Shown: positions 33,761-43,680, counted from the first letter of the stretch. The stretch: DNA of 64,000 nucleotides from Phascolarctos cinereus (GCF_002099425.1 NW_018343973.1:2670501-2734500), one strand, 5' to 3'. Notes: generated by a model from the letters alone, not told the origin. Numbers and translations: made by a program.

Positions 33761-35080
33761 TGATATTGGGACCTACTTGTTAGTTTGTCAAAGAATTTAG
33801 AATGGTCTGAAGTTCATGGCCATGGCTCTCTTTGCTTCTGCTCACTCAGGGTTTGCAGGGATTGGACAGGGATGCTTGCAAACTCTGAAGGTGTCTTTTA
33901 AGTCTACAAACACAGTGTGGCTATTATGTGCACTCTTTGTGTGGCTATTTATAAATACACTTATTTCTTAGTAACTGTACTATGTGGAGATATAAATATT
34001 TTACTTCTTAGCAAAAATGAAAATAGTTTTCACAGACTCTTGGCAGGCAGCAACACAACATATCCTGTCCCTTTCATCCCCAGATCTTAATGTAATAAAA
34101 GTATTGATCTAGGGAACAGAACTTGTTTCGGGCTGCATTCCCTGAAAAGCATAAAACCAGATTGACCATGGCAAATAGGTGTTTGGCTCCACCTTAAACA
34201 CTTTGGATTTTTATTAATGCTTTGTTGAGTGAAGCAGAGATACACCGTGATAACAGAGTGAAAGACATTAGGCTCTTCTTAGGTTAAAGGAGCCTTTATG
34301 GAAAAGAGTTTCTTTGGGTTGGTTGGCTGCCATCTCATTGTAATTAAAGAATATATTTTATGTGGTGCTTTTCTGCTGGCTTGTATATGCTATAAACTTT
34401 TAATGCCTTCAATAAAATTTCTTTGGTGAGAAATAGAGAAATCCTGTTGCTATGCTCTTTCCGGGGGGGGGGGTGGAGGTGGGGTGGGAAACAACCTTCT
34501 ATGATGGTTTAGTAGCTTCAGAGAATAACTAGAATGCAGGAGGGATTCCAATCCAATATGAGGTAGCCAAAAGCATCCAGGACAAAGGGATCAAGGATGA
34601 AAGCAGAACACAAGAGAGAAAAAAAGACCTTAAACTACTGGTTAGTGCCAGAGAACTTATTCCCTCTCTATCTGAGACATCATGGACATTAAGGAAATAA
34701 AGTGACAGAGGAGGATTTGACTACACAAGGAAAGAATGAATGCCATTTACAAAAAGGAATAGAAAAATCAAAGACAGGATTTGCTGCTGTGGTTTCCTAT
34801 GGACACATGGCAAAAATGGTAAGTTGGGCCATGCCAAGGAAATGGAAGGTGTAGAGGTCAGCACAGGCTAAAGTGTTGGTGAGCAGGCTAGCAAGGAAGT
34901 GGCTGTGCACCTAAGGATAAAAAAGGCCTAAGGCTTATCTATGTATAATAAATCCATAAACACTGATCCTTCTCCCTGTCCCAAACCCTTAGCCTTATCC
35001 CTGCTCATCATATGGCATTCATTTGTGATCTTTTTATGGAAAAGATATGTGAGGGTTAGATGAAGGAGGAAGGGAATAAG
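33761..35080. other. Repeat-poor block with one G-rich run
   Basis: No transposon or exon recognised. A G-rich run at about 34463-34488 is listed separately. A plus-strand AATAAA at about 34411 is followed by a GT-rich stretch, but without a gene upstream I do not call a poly(A) site. Confidence 0.4.
34463..34488 (+). repeat. G-run, potential G-quadruplex
   Basis: Eleven consecutive G followed by TGGAGGTGGGGTGGG. Four G-tracts within 26 bp meet the usual quadruplex pattern on the plus strand. Confidence 0.7.
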
Positions 35081-35084
35081 CATT

Positions 35085-35255
35085 TATATAGTGCCTGCTG
35101 TTCTATTATTATCCCCATTTTATAGTTGAGGAAACTGAGGCAAGTAGGGATTATGGGATTTGCCTAGGGTCACACAGCTAGTGAAGGTCTGAGGCTGGAT
35201 TTGAACTCAGGTCTTCCTGATTCCAGGTCCACCACTGTCTCCACTGTGCCACCAG
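35085..35255 (-). mobile_element. THER1/MIR SINE, antisense
   Basis: TTCTATTATTATCCCCATTT, 'GAGGAAACTGAGGCAAGTAG', AGGGTCACACAGCTAGTGAA, 'CAGGTCTTCCTGATTCC' and CTCCACTGTGCCACC. Confidence 0.92.
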
Positions 35256-35619
35256 AGTAGACATTAATGGTTTAATGTTAAATTGGTAGGTCTCTAGCAG
35301 GATGTCTCAGGGCTCTGTGCTGTTCAACACTTGTAGCAATGATTTGGATAAAGGCATAATGACCACATTTGTCAAATTTGCAGATGATACAAAGCTGGGA
35401 GATAGCTAACACGCTGAGTGACAGAACTGAGATTCAAAAATATCTTTATGAGCTTTGTGCTAGACTGGATCTAGTGAGAGGAAATTTGATTTGGATGAAT
35501 TTAAATGCTTACACTTGTGTTTGAAAAAAAAATCGGTGTAATGAATAAAAGATGAGGATAGAGTGACGGCAGAAGTGAAGCTAGATAGCTCTTTGGAAAA
35601 GATCTGAGGCTTTAGTAGT

Positions 35620-35775
35620 CTCCTTGGATATTTATTTCCAATGTGAGCCTGGGCAAATAATTTAACCTCTTTGGACCTCAGTTTTTCTCCTCTGTAAAAT
35701 GAGGACATTGAACTGTATGACCTCTGACATCCCTCCTAATTGAGATCTAGGATCCTCTGAGGATGGGTCTATTAC
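35620..35775 (+). mobile_element. MIR3 SINE nested in L3, sense
   Basis: GAGCCTGGGCAAATAATTTA, 'CAGTTTTTCTCCTCTGTAAA' and GAACTGTATGACCTCTGACA. Interrupts the L3 between its ...TTTAGTAGTC and TACAAGCTCAGT segments. Confidence 0.85.
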
Positions 35776-35989
35776 TACAAGCTCAGTACAAATCAACAGG
35801 GTGATAAAATAGTGAAAGAAGCTAAAGTAATCTTAGGCTTCATTAAGAGAGGTATAGGAGGAGTGTGTAGACCAGTGAGCTGATGCTACTGCTACACTCC
35901 ACCTTGGTCATATAACATTGAAAGTGTTGTGCTAAGATCTGGTGCTATGTGTTAGGAGGGATATTGATTAAGTGGCAGAGTATTCAGCT

Positions 35990-36095
35990 AAGCAGCACAG
36001 TGGATAGAGCACTAGACTTGGAATCAGGAAGACTCATCTTCCTGAGTTCAAATATAGCCTCAGATACGTACTAGCTGTGTGACCCTGGGCAAGGG
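35990..36095 (+). mobile_element. 3'-shortened tRNA-headed SINE nested in L3, sense
   Basis: GCAGCACAGTGGATAGAGCA, 'TGAGTTCAAATATAGCC' and CTAGCTGTGTGACCCTGGGC; stops right after the core. Confidence 0.88.
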
Positions 36096-36326
36096 TTTTC
36101 TCAAGGAAGAAGGTGTAGCTTTATTCTGCTTGTCCTCGGAGGAGAGACCTAGGAGTAATTGGTTGTTGCAAAGAGGCAGATTTAAGCTTGATATAAGGAA
36201 AAGAATTGCCAATGGTTAGAGCTGTTCAGAGGTGGGATGGGCTGACCTGGGGAGATCATGTTCCTCTGTCATTTGAGGTTTTCAGGCAAAGGTTAGATCA
36301 CTATGTGTAGGGTGTATTGTAAAGGT

Positions 36327-36560
36327 AGCTAGGTTGCACAATACATAGGACAATGGACCAGGTGTCAGGAAGACCTGAGTACAAATCCAATCTCACATAC
36401 CCACTATGTGGCCATAGACAAGTCACTTAAGTGCTCGATTTCTTCATCTGTGAAAGGGGGATAATAATAATAATAATAGCACCTACCTCCCAGGGTTGCT
36501 GTGAGGATCAAATAAGATCATATTTGTAAAGCACTGTGCCAACCTTAAAGTGATATAGCA
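36327..36560 (+). mobile_element. THER1 SINE nested in L3, sense
   Basis: GGTAGCTAGGTTGCACAATA, 'AGTACAAATCCAATCTCAC', GACAAGTCACTTAAGTGCTC, ATAATAATAATAATAGCACC and 'GTAAAGCACTGTGCCAACC'. Confidence 0.88.
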
Positions 36561-36564
36561 GTGC

Positions 36565-36830
36565 TATTGTTGTTCAGTCATTTTTCAGTCATGTCCGACT
36601 CTTTGTGACCCCGTTTGGGGTTTTCTTGGCAAAGATGTCAGAGTGGTTTGCCATTTCCTGCTCTGGTGGATCCAGTAGATTCATTTTGTCAGGCAATCAG
36701 AGGTTAAGTGACTTGCCCAGGATCACACAACTAGGAAGCATCTAAGGCTGGATTTGAACTCAGGTCTTCTTGATTCAAGGCCCAGTGCCCTAGTCATTGA
36801 GCCACCAGCTGCTAGCTATTATTTTTATTA
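36565..36830 (-). mobile_element. Mar1-type SINE (BovB-like tail), antisense, nested in L3
   Basis: The plus strand begins with the BovB/RTE-like tail: GTTCAGTCATTTTTCAGTC, 'CATGTCCGACTCTTTGTGAC', 'TTTGGGGTTTTCTTGGCAAA' and GAGTGGTTTGCCATTTCCTG. It continues into the CORE and tRNA-like head ('GATTTGAACTCAGGTCTTC', CATTGAGCCACCAGCTGC). Confidence 0.93.
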
Positions 36831-37159
36831 GAGGGGAGTCTTGTTTAGGTATGGGTTGTAATAGAAGACTTCTGTGATCCCTTCCAACCATGAGATTTTG
36901 TGAAGTCATATCATTGTATGTTGCTGGAGATTTTTTTTTCTATTTCAAAGTTTCCCTTGCCATTCATCTTTGTAAATCTGGTTCCTATTTTTAACCTGGT
37001 TTCTCCTATATAAAACAATGGTGGAAAGGGTATGCATTGTGTAACAGTTTTAAACCTCTCCTTATATATAACTGTTCTTTTTTGAGTGGGTGCTGGGAAT
37101 GGTAGTCTAGGATAGATGTTGAAATGTGATTTACCACCTCAGAGATCAAAACAATAAAC

Positions 37160-37413
37160 TAGTAACTGACGTATTCAACTCAGTTGTTTCCAACTCTTTA
37201 TGACTCTGTTTGGGATTTTCTTGGCAAAGGTACTAGAGTGGTTTGCTATTTCCTTTTCCAGCTCATTTTACAGATGAGGAAACTGAGGTAAGCTGAGTTA
37301 AGTGACTTGCCCAGGGTCACACAGCTATTAAGTGTTTAAGGCCAGATTTGAACTTAAGATGAGTCTTCTTGACTCCACACCCAGTACTCTATCCACTGTG
37401 CCACCTAGCTGCT
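37160..37413 (-). mobile_element. Mar1-type SINE, antisense
   Basis: 'TTTCCAACTCTTTATGACTC', 'TTTGGGATTTTCTTGGCAAA', GAGTGGTTTGCTATTTCC, 'CAGATGAGGAAACTGAGG' and TGTGCCACCTAGCTGC. Full length. Confidence 0.93.
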
Positions 37414-37434
37414 GATGGTCCCAGCTGTAAGCAA

Positions 37435-37620
37435 AAGAATTGGAGCAATGGATTTGGAGTCTAAGGACCTAGGTTCAAAGCCAGTTCTGCCTTTTGCTAC
37501 ATGTATGATCTTAATCAGATTATTTAATCTCTCTGAACCTAAACTTCCTCAACTGTAAAATGGCTAAGATAATCTCTGTCTTCCATTCCAGCCCTAAATC
37601 TATGACACTATAAAATGATT
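37435..37620 (+). mobile_element. MIR3 SINE, sense
   Basis: TTGGAGTCTAAGGACCTAGG, 'TTCCTCAACTGTAAAATGG' and CATTCCAGCCCTAAATCTAT, complete and diverged. Confidence 0.85.
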
Positions 37621-37733
37621 TGATATAAAGACAGAATATTCCTGTCCAAGGCTGGTGGCCTTCTAAGCTACCAACTCCCGCATGAACGAAACCTTCTGCT
37701 CCAACATAAATCATTCCAGAAAATCATTCCATT

Positions 37734-37734
<1 letters not shown>

Positions 37735-37768
<34 letters not shown>
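37735..37768. repeat. (GT)n microsatellite
   Basis: About 17 GT units followed by CACATGCATGTGTGTGCACATG. The cysteine/valine ORF at 37737-37922 is a product of it. Confidence 0.95.
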
Positions 37769-37934
37769 ACATGCATGTGTGTGCACATGTATGGGGAAAG
37801 GGAGAATGTTGAAGATGAACAGAATTGAAACATTGGGGGAAGTGGAAAGAGTAAAGTATGAATTAATCCAAGGGTACTACTATATTGTTTTCTTTTGGAA
37901 GATAATTAAATTATTTAATTAGAATGTAAGCTTT

Positions 37935-38042
37935 TCCATTAGAACATAAACTCTGGGAGGACAAGAACTTGCTTACTTGTATTTGTATTCCCAGCATTTA
38001 GCACCGGTGTCCAGCACACAGTAAGTGCTTAATAAATGTTTT
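37935..38042 (+). mobile_element. L2/MIR3 3' tail, sense
   Basis: AACTCTGGGAGGACAAGAAC, 'TATTCCCAGCATTTAGCAC' and ACAGTAAGTGCTTAATAAAT. Confidence 0.85.
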
Positions 38043-38767
38043 ATGTATATCTTGCTATATATCTACTTATCTATACTCTATGTAGAGAGAGAAGAGAGAG
38101 TGGAAAGAGGTTGTGAGGTCGCGGGGCTGGGACAAACAGGAATGTCTTCAAGTTGGAAGCATATGAACACGGAGAGTAAGTTTTTCTTTAGAGGCATGGA
38201 GAGGGAGGTTTTTCCTTCGATGGGTACAGTCTCTGCTGAGGTGGCTTAGGCAACCATGTTTGTGTTTCCCACCTTTGACTGGAGCTCTGGAAAGCAGAAT
38301 GTAGGATAGAAACTAGCTTTCCTGGTTCTTACCTGCATTTAGATCTCAACACTGATAAGCAGTGGTCTCTGGCAACACACACTCCCTTTGGCTCAGTCTT
38401 CCTTAACTTCTTAGTGGGAGGAGATGACCCTCGGAGTAGAAGTGTGTGGGGAAGGGAGGAAGATTGGAAAGAGAAGGTGAGAAGGAGCCCTGCCTTGTTA
38501 CCCCCTCCTCCAGGAAGGAGAGTTGGCCAGGAATGAGATGGGAATGAGCAGAATATTCAATGATGAATCTGCCAGGACTTGTTTTCCCCTGAAGGGGAGA
38601 GAGAGAGCAGGAAAAAAAAAAGTCTTTCCAATGGCCTTTATTTAAATCATAGTGCCCCACATTTCTCCCCATCCCCTTCCCCCTGCTTCTAGCAACACAA
38701 CTGGATAACCCAGGAAAACAAATGTTCCACTAGTGATAACACATCATCTTTCTTTCTATTCAAAGTG
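38043..38767. other. Unique sequence, nothing recognised
   Basis: GA-rich stretch near 38085-38115. The ORFs at 38025-38249 and 38403-38672 show no domain. Confidence 0.4.
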
Positions 38768-38996
38768 TTGTTTTTCAGTTGTTTTGGTCATGTCTGATTC
38801 TCCCTCATTTGGGGTTTTCTTGGCAAATATACTGGAGTTGTTTGCAGTTTTCTTCAGCTCATTATACAGCTGAAGAAACTGAGGCAAACTGGGTTGGTTA
38901 AGTGACTTGCTCAGCATTACGCAGCTTCTAAGTGTCTGAGGCAGGATTTGAACTTAAGAAGATGAGTCTTCCTGACTCCATCCACTGTACCACATA
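38768..38996 (-). mobile_element. Mar1-type SINE, antisense
   Basis: 'TTTTGGTCATGTCTGATTC', 'TTTGGGGTTTTCTTGGCAAA', CTGGAGTTGTTTGCAGTTTT, 'GTGACTTGCTCAGCATTAC' and CCACTGTACCACA. Part of the head is deleted. Confidence 0.9.
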
Positions 38997-39054
38997 TGAT
39001 GTACAATCTCTAAAGCCCCTTTCAGCTCTGAATTATGTGATCCTGTGAGGTACA

Positions 39055-39260
39055 GGCTGCTGATGGCAAGACAGCTGGCTTGTTAATCTGGAAGAACTGG
39101 ATTCAAGTCCTGTCTCTGAAAAGTATTGTCTGTGTGAGCCTGGTCAAGTTACGTAGCTTCTTACTGCCAATAAGTTGTAGAAGAGCTGCAGATCTGCATT
39201 GATAGAGGGATTTCCTCATCAGGAATTCCTTCCCCCAATGAAATCACATGGAACAAAACC
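39055..39260 (+). mobile_element. THER2 SINE, sense
   Basis: ATTCAAGTCCTGTCTCTGAA, 'GAGCCTGGTCAAGTTACG', then an L3-type tail: 'GCAGATCTGCATTGATAGAG', CATCAGGAATTCCTTCCCC and AATGAAATCACA. A second copy is at 47698 and an antisense one at 43715. Confidence 0.8.
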
Positions 39261-39879
39261 AAAATCACTTTAAAATAACCAATGACTACATTCAGCATCC
39301 TTCTTCTATTCTGTCAGCTTTGGGCATGTGACCAGGGATTCCCTGAGTCATGTGAGAACTATCCTACCCAAGGTCGTCTGTGGATCCCGGGTTTCTGCTT
39401 GACCATTTGATTAAAAGTAAGGTTCACTAACATATTGGTGCTCCTCTTCCCTTGTGGAGATGTCAATTAATTCAAAGGTAGGGGGTATGACAGCACTTGA
39501 ATGATACAGAGGTATCGCTTCAAGCTGATAGGGCAGTCTAAAAGGTGCTGTCCATTCTTGGATTTCATGTACAAGTTGGGGGCCATATCAGAATCACAGC
39601 CCGGATTTCAAGTCTTGCAATACACAGAATCCTTTAGCAGCCTGAGAAGAGCAACACAGGAAACTGATTTTTCCCAGAATGCTCACCAAACATAACTCGT
39701 ACAACTGAGGTTTAGGTGTTTGGTAACTGCAAGGGTACAGAGCAAATTTACAAAAAAGCTCTTCATTTCAGCCATTTGGTTTCATTAAATTTCATTGTTT
39801 GTCTTCAGGAATGGGTGCCTGGAGGATGATGTAATACCAAGGTCCTTTGCCCTTTTCATCATTGTCTGACTCATTTCTT
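39261..39879. other. Unique sequence, nothing recognised
   Basis: No repeat or gene evident; the ORF at 39501-39695 is unsupported. Confidence 0.4.
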
Positions 39880-40302
39880 ACCTAGCCTTAATGACTGAAT
39901 GGGTGTTGCCTCAGTCAAACTGAGACCTGTTAAAGACCTTAGCTTAAGGGGCAGCTAAGTTGCGCAGTGGATAGAGCACTGGCCCTGGATACAGGAGGGC
40001 CTGAGTTCAAATCTGGCCTCAGACACATAATACTTACTAGCTGTGTGACCCTGGGCAAGTCACTTAACCCCATAGCCAAAAAAAAAAAAGACCTTAGCTT
40101 AAAAAGACCAAGGTCTCCCACTGCATCCAGGACCATTTCTAGTTGTCCTGAGCTATATCTTGACACTGGACCCAGATGGCTGAAGGGGAGAAAGTGAGGC
40201 TGATGACTTTGCACAGCCCTCCCTCAAATCCAGTTCACTTGCATGTCATGGCATTACCTCCTTGATCTCATGGTCCTCTTTGAGAACAAAGGATGAACAA
40301 CA
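39880..40302 (+). mobile_element. SINE with RTE-type tail (copy 3), split by a WSINE1-like insertion
   Basis: Left part up to AAAGACCTTAGCTTAA (39932-39947), right part from the duplicate of that 16-mer at about 40087. The right part runs 'GACACTGGACCCAGATGGC', GAAAGTGAGGCTGATGACTT, 'TTGCATGTCATGGCATTACC' and GAACAAAGGATGAACAACAA. The last ~120 bp match the elements at 483-664 and 7255-7395. Confidence 0.75.
39948..40086 (+). mobile_element. WSINE1-like SINE, sense, with perfect 16-bp target duplication
   Basis: GGGGCAGCTAAGTTGCGCAG head, 'CTGAGTTCAAATCTGGCC', 'CTAGCTGTGTGACCCTGGGC' and an A-tail. Flanked on both sides by AAAGACCTTAGCTTAA, showing L1-type target-primed insertion. One of the youngest elements here. 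Confidence 0.96.
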
Positions 40303-40307
40303 ATCAG

Positions 40308-40552
40308 GGGATAAGTGGCACAGTGCACTGAACCTAGAGGCAGGAAGTCTTGAGTTCAAATCTGGCCTCAGACACTTACTAGTTGGGTGACCTTCGGCAA
40401 GTCATTTAACATGTACTTGCCTCAGTTTCTCCATCTACAAAATGGAGGTAATACCTCTACCTCCCAGGATTGCTGTGACAATCAGATGAGACAATATTTG
40501 CAAAATACTTTGCAACTTTAAGGCACTATGTAAATGCTAGCTATTCTTATCC
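40308..40552 (+). mobile_element. THER1 SINE, sense, full length
   Basis: 'TGAGTTCAAATCTGGCCTC', GACCTTCGGCAAGTCATTTA, 'CCTCAGTTTCTCCATCTAC', CTCCCAGGATTGCTGTGACA and 'GGCACTATGTAAATGCTAGC'. Confidence 0.93.
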
Positions 40553-40553
40553 T

Positions 40554-40742
40554 AGGGCCATCTAGGTGGCACGAAGTGCTTGTTGTGACCCTGAGTAAGT
40601 CAATTAACCCTGTATGCCTCAGTTTCCTCATCTGTAAAATGAGCTGAAAAAGGAAATGGCAAACTACCCCAGTATCTTTGCCAAGAAAGCCCAAAATGGG
40701 GTCATGAAGAGTCAAACATGATTGAAATGACTGAACAACAAT
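40554..40742 (+). mobile_element. Mar1-type SINE, sense, head internally deleted
   Basis: GGCCATCTAGGTGGCACGAA then directly 'GTGACCCTGAGTAAGTCA' (about 60 bp of the head missing), GAAAAAGGAAATGGCAAACT, 'TTTGCCAAGAAAGCCCAAAA' and CTGAACAACAAT. Confidence 0.93.
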
Positions 40743-41239
40743 GAGAGTTTTATCATTATTTTTATTATTTCTCATCATTAGTTTGTTGGATTTAATTAAA
40801 TTATGCTAAAGTTACTGAATAATTGGGTTTTGCAGCAGAAGCAGAGTGGGACAACCTCAGTGAAGTACTGGACATTTTGCCAGTTCAGGTAAACCGCTAG
40901 TTTTTGCACCTTGTCCCTTCAGAACAGGAGAAATCAATGTTATGCTCTCCTAGGACACTGCCAAGTAAAAGGGTGAATTAAAAATTCGCTAGTCTTGCTT
41001 GGTGGAAATTGTCCACCTGGAACTCAAATTGAAGAAAATGAGATAGGGTTTATTCAGCAGCACCTGAGAGCAAGCCCTAAGTTAAGTGGAGATTGTGAAG
41101 TTGTCTTGTCATTGGAGTAGAACTTGATCTCCATCGTGACCTGATTTACACTCAATCCCATGAAAGCTGAAGCTTTAAGTGGATGAAGACATGCCAACAT
41201 GTCACAGTGGAGGGGAAAAGTCAGCTTATAATCAGTGGC
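40743..41239. other. Unique sequence, nothing recognised
   Basis: No gene or repeat signature. Confidence 0.4.
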
Positions 41240-41405
41240 ATAGTGTAATCAGACTACCTGGAATCGGACAACCTGGATTTGAATCCCAGCACTGCCATTT
41301 AATTCCGTGTGCCCTTTAATGCCCATGCCTCAGTTTCCTCGTCTGCAAAATGAAGGGGTTGGACTAGCTGATTTATATGTTCCCTTCCTACCCTACATCT
41401 TTGAG
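41240..41405 (+). mobile_element. MIR3 SINE, sense
   Basis: 'CCTGGATTTGAATCCCAGC', CTCAGTTTCCTCGTCTGCAA, 'GGGGTTGGACTAGCTGAT' and CCCTTCCTACCCTACATCTT. Confidence 0.88.
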
Positions 41406-41493
41406 CCTACAGTCCTACATTGCCTACACTTAAAGTCAACTCTCAAAAAGAATTACTAGTCCCTTCAGAGAATCTGGAGAAGAGGTTCTTAAT

Positions 41494-41668
41494 CAGGGGA
41501 TCTTAACCTTTTTTTGTGAGTCATGGATGCCTTGGGCAGTCTAGTGAAGTCCAATGAGCCCTTCTCAGAATAATGATTTTGAGTAATTGAAGGAAATGCT
41601 GAATTTCATTTAGACATTAGTGAAAATAAAAGATGTCATTTGCCCCATTCAGCTTCACAGATGCCTTT
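41494..41668. mobile_element. hAT-like MITE (GGTTCTTAACC type), copy 1
   Basis: CAGGGGATCTTAACCTTTTT start, 'TCATGGATGCCTTGGGCAG', 'GCTGAATTTCATTTAGACAT' and GTGAAAATAAAAGATGTCAT. The same interior recurs at 46329-46540. The right terminus is lost. Confidence 0.75.
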
Positions 41669-41682
41669 AATCCCTAAATTCT

Positions 41683-41829
41683 TTTTTTTTTTTTGGCTAG
41701 GCAATGGGGTTAAGTGACTTGCCCAGGGTCACACAGCTAGTAAGTGTTATGTGTCTGAGGCCGGATTTGAACTCAGGTCCTCCTGAATCCAGGGCTGGTG
41801 CTCTATCCACTGAGCCACCTAGCTGCCCC
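41683..41829 (-). mobile_element. WSINE1-like SINE, antisense, perfect 14-bp target duplication
   Basis: T12 tail, 'GGCTAGGCAATGGGGTTAAG', 'CCCAGGGTCACACAGCTAG' and GAGCCACCTAGCTGCCCC. Flanked by AATCCCTAAATTCT on both sides (41669-41682 and 41830-41843). Young. Confidence 0.97.
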
Positions 41830-41869
41830 AATCCCTAAATTCTATTTGCCTAATTTAGCTAATATATTT

Positions 41870-41985
41870 ATCTAATCCAAGATCCTAATTTTACAAAGAA
41901 ATAAATCGAGGCTCAAAGATCAAGTGACTTGGCCAAGGTCACAAGGTAATAGTGCCAGGATTCAAATCTGCCTCTTATAACTGCA
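41870..41985 (-). mobile_element. MIR SINE, antisense
   Basis: CCAAGATCCTAATTTTACAA, 'GACTTGGCCAAGGTCACAAG' and CCAGGATTCAAATCTGCCTC. Confidence 0.8.
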
Positions 41986-42094
41986 GATGCATTAACCTCT
42001 CCTCTACATTGGGCAGACAGCACATCCCTCATCTTACGGTGTTATTCAAATTCTATATGGATTTCTTAGTCCTGGTTCTTAGCTCTCTCACAGC

Positions 42095-42185
42095 TATTAG
42101 TCTATTCAATTCAATTCAATTCAACAGGCATTGATTAAGCACCTATTAAATGTTGGAGGAACTGGGGATACATAGATCAGAAAAA
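42095..42185 (-). mobile_element. L2/MIR3 tail with (ATTCA)n, antisense
   Basis: A tandem TCAAT/ATTCA run at about 42103-42123 precedes 'TTGATTAAGCACCTATTAAA' and CTGGGGATACATAGATCAG. Confidence 0.75.
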
Positions 42186-42411
42186 AAAAGAATCTCTTCT
42201 CTAAAACATCATTAAGCAGGAGACAGAGAATTAGCAAGGAAAGGATTAAAATCAAGACCCGCAGCAAAGAAACCTCTGCTGTTAAATATATTGTAGGCTG
42301 AGTGAATTGAAGAAATAAATTGGAGCCTACAATGCTGTTAATTTTTTAAAGCATTTTAATTTTAGTTTTTACTTTTTCCATTTTAATAACAAAGGAAGAA
42401 AATACAACTTT

Positions 42412-42630
42412 TATTTGTCATTAAGTTATGTCTGATTCTTTGTGACTCCATTTGGGGTTTTCTTGGCAAAGGTACTACAGTGGTTTGTCATTTCCTTCTC
42501 CAGCTCATTTTACAGATGAGGAAACTGAGGAAAATAGGGTTCAGTGACTTCTCCAGAGTCACACAGCTAGCAAGTGTCTGAGGACTCATTTGAACTCAAG
42601 AAGACAAATCTTCCTGGCTCCAGGCCTGAA
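42412..42630 (-). mobile_element. Mar1-type SINE, antisense
   Basis: 'GTTATGTCTGATTCTTTGTG', 'TTTGGGGTTTTCTTGGCAAA', GTGGTTTGTCATTTCCTTCT, 'CAGATGAGGAAACTGAGG' and TCCTGGCTCCAGGCCTG. The extreme head is missing. Confidence 0.93.
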
Positions 42631-43309
42631 ATATAAAATTTTAATATATGTTAAATGTATTTTGTATTATTATATTTATTTTTAATATTTTATAATAATT
42701 TTTCTTCTAATTCCAATAAAATGGCCATCCAAGCCCCAAGTCCTGGCTGCAATTAATAGCTTCAATTTTTTAATACTACTTCAATCTTGCTTGTACTTAG
42801 AAAGGAAAACATTCAAGACATATGGTAATAAAAACTGCCAGGAAAGTAGGATGTGGCAGTGGACTGGGGGTGGGGGCAGCACGATGAGGGTCCTTTGAAC
42901 AAGCTGTTTCTGAACCTTTCTGGGAGGATTTCTTTATGTCATCTTCTCAAATATCTTATCCATCCACGTACTTCACTTTGGAATATATGCTGCCCAAATA
43001 GTTTATTAGTGTTCCAATGCCCAAACCTCATTTAGGTAGTCTAACACAGACCTTTGAAGGAATTCTCAGGCAGACTAAAGTGACCTGCCTCATACTGGAT
43101 TTACAGTGGCACATTTAATACTTACCATGGCCACTTTTTCCCCTCTTTGGTTATTCTCTTCTACTGCTCCCAATGTCCTACAGTGATGAAGGCAAACACA
43201 GGAAGCTGGCTTCATCAGAATACTCACTAAAGGTCAGAGATCATGTGATCTTTGCAATTAGCTCCATTTTGAAGTCTTATAATCTTTCAGTCCAGTTCTG
43301 TTTCATTCA
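42631..43309. other. Unique sequence with AT-rich start
   Basis: TTATTATATTTATTTTTAAT low complexity near 42665-42700. Nothing else recognised. Confidence 0.4.
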
Positions 43310-43375
43310 ATTCAACAAGCTTTTATTGTTTCAATTATGTGCAAGGTAATGAGGGTACACAGATTTCATGTATGA
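43310..43375 (-). mobile_element. L2/MIR3-type tail, antisense
   Basis: CATTCAATTCAACAAGCTTT then 'TTATGTGCAAGGTAATGAGG'. Short and old. Confidence 0.5.
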
Positions 43376-43394
43376 TTTCTCTTCTGTATCTTCA

Positions 43395-43680
43395 TTAATG
43401 CTGTCCCCTGCAATGCCCGTCAATCTTCCCATCTCCCTAGCCATATCCCACTTATCTTTCATCTAGTTCAAATTTCTCCTCTTCTTCTATGAAGTCTTCT
43501 TTGACTCCTTCAGCAACATTGATGCCACTCTTTTTGGAACTCCCATGACACTTTTAAGTTTGAAGCACATAAATGTACTCTTAATCATGGGTTTATGTTG
43601 GTTGATTTTCCTATGCTAGTCTTTTCTCCCCAACTAGATCCTAAGGTCTTTGAGGGCAGAGGCACTATCCTCATGGGGTT
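43395..43680 (+). mobile_element. L2 LINE 3' end, sense
   Basis: 'CAAATTTCTCCTCTTCTTCT', AGTCTTCTTTGACTCCTTCA and 'CTAAGGTCTTTGAGGGCAGA'. Matches the sense L2 3' UTR. Confidence 0.8.

Larger units (their letters stand above)
35268..36915 (+). mobile_element. L3 (CR1) LINE, sense, with four nested SINEs
   Basis: CR1/L3 3' part in five pieces: 'AGGGCTCTGTGCTGTTCAAC' and AATTTGCAGATGATACAAAG (RT active-site neighbourhood, FADDTK), then 'CAAGCTCAGTACAAATCAAC', then GGTGTAGCTTTATTCTGCTT with 'GGGATGGGCTGACCTGGGGA', then the tail GGTATGGGTTGTAATAGAAG and 'GTGATCCCTTCCAACCA' at 36850-36895. The pieces fit end to end once the inserts at about 35620-35775, 35990-36095, 36327-36560 and 36565-36830 are removed. 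Confidence 0.88.

Noticed and set aside
34400-34430. AATAAA followed by GT-rich sequence as a poly(A) site
   Set aside because: No upstream exon or transcript evidence; the hexamer is common in AT-rich DNA.
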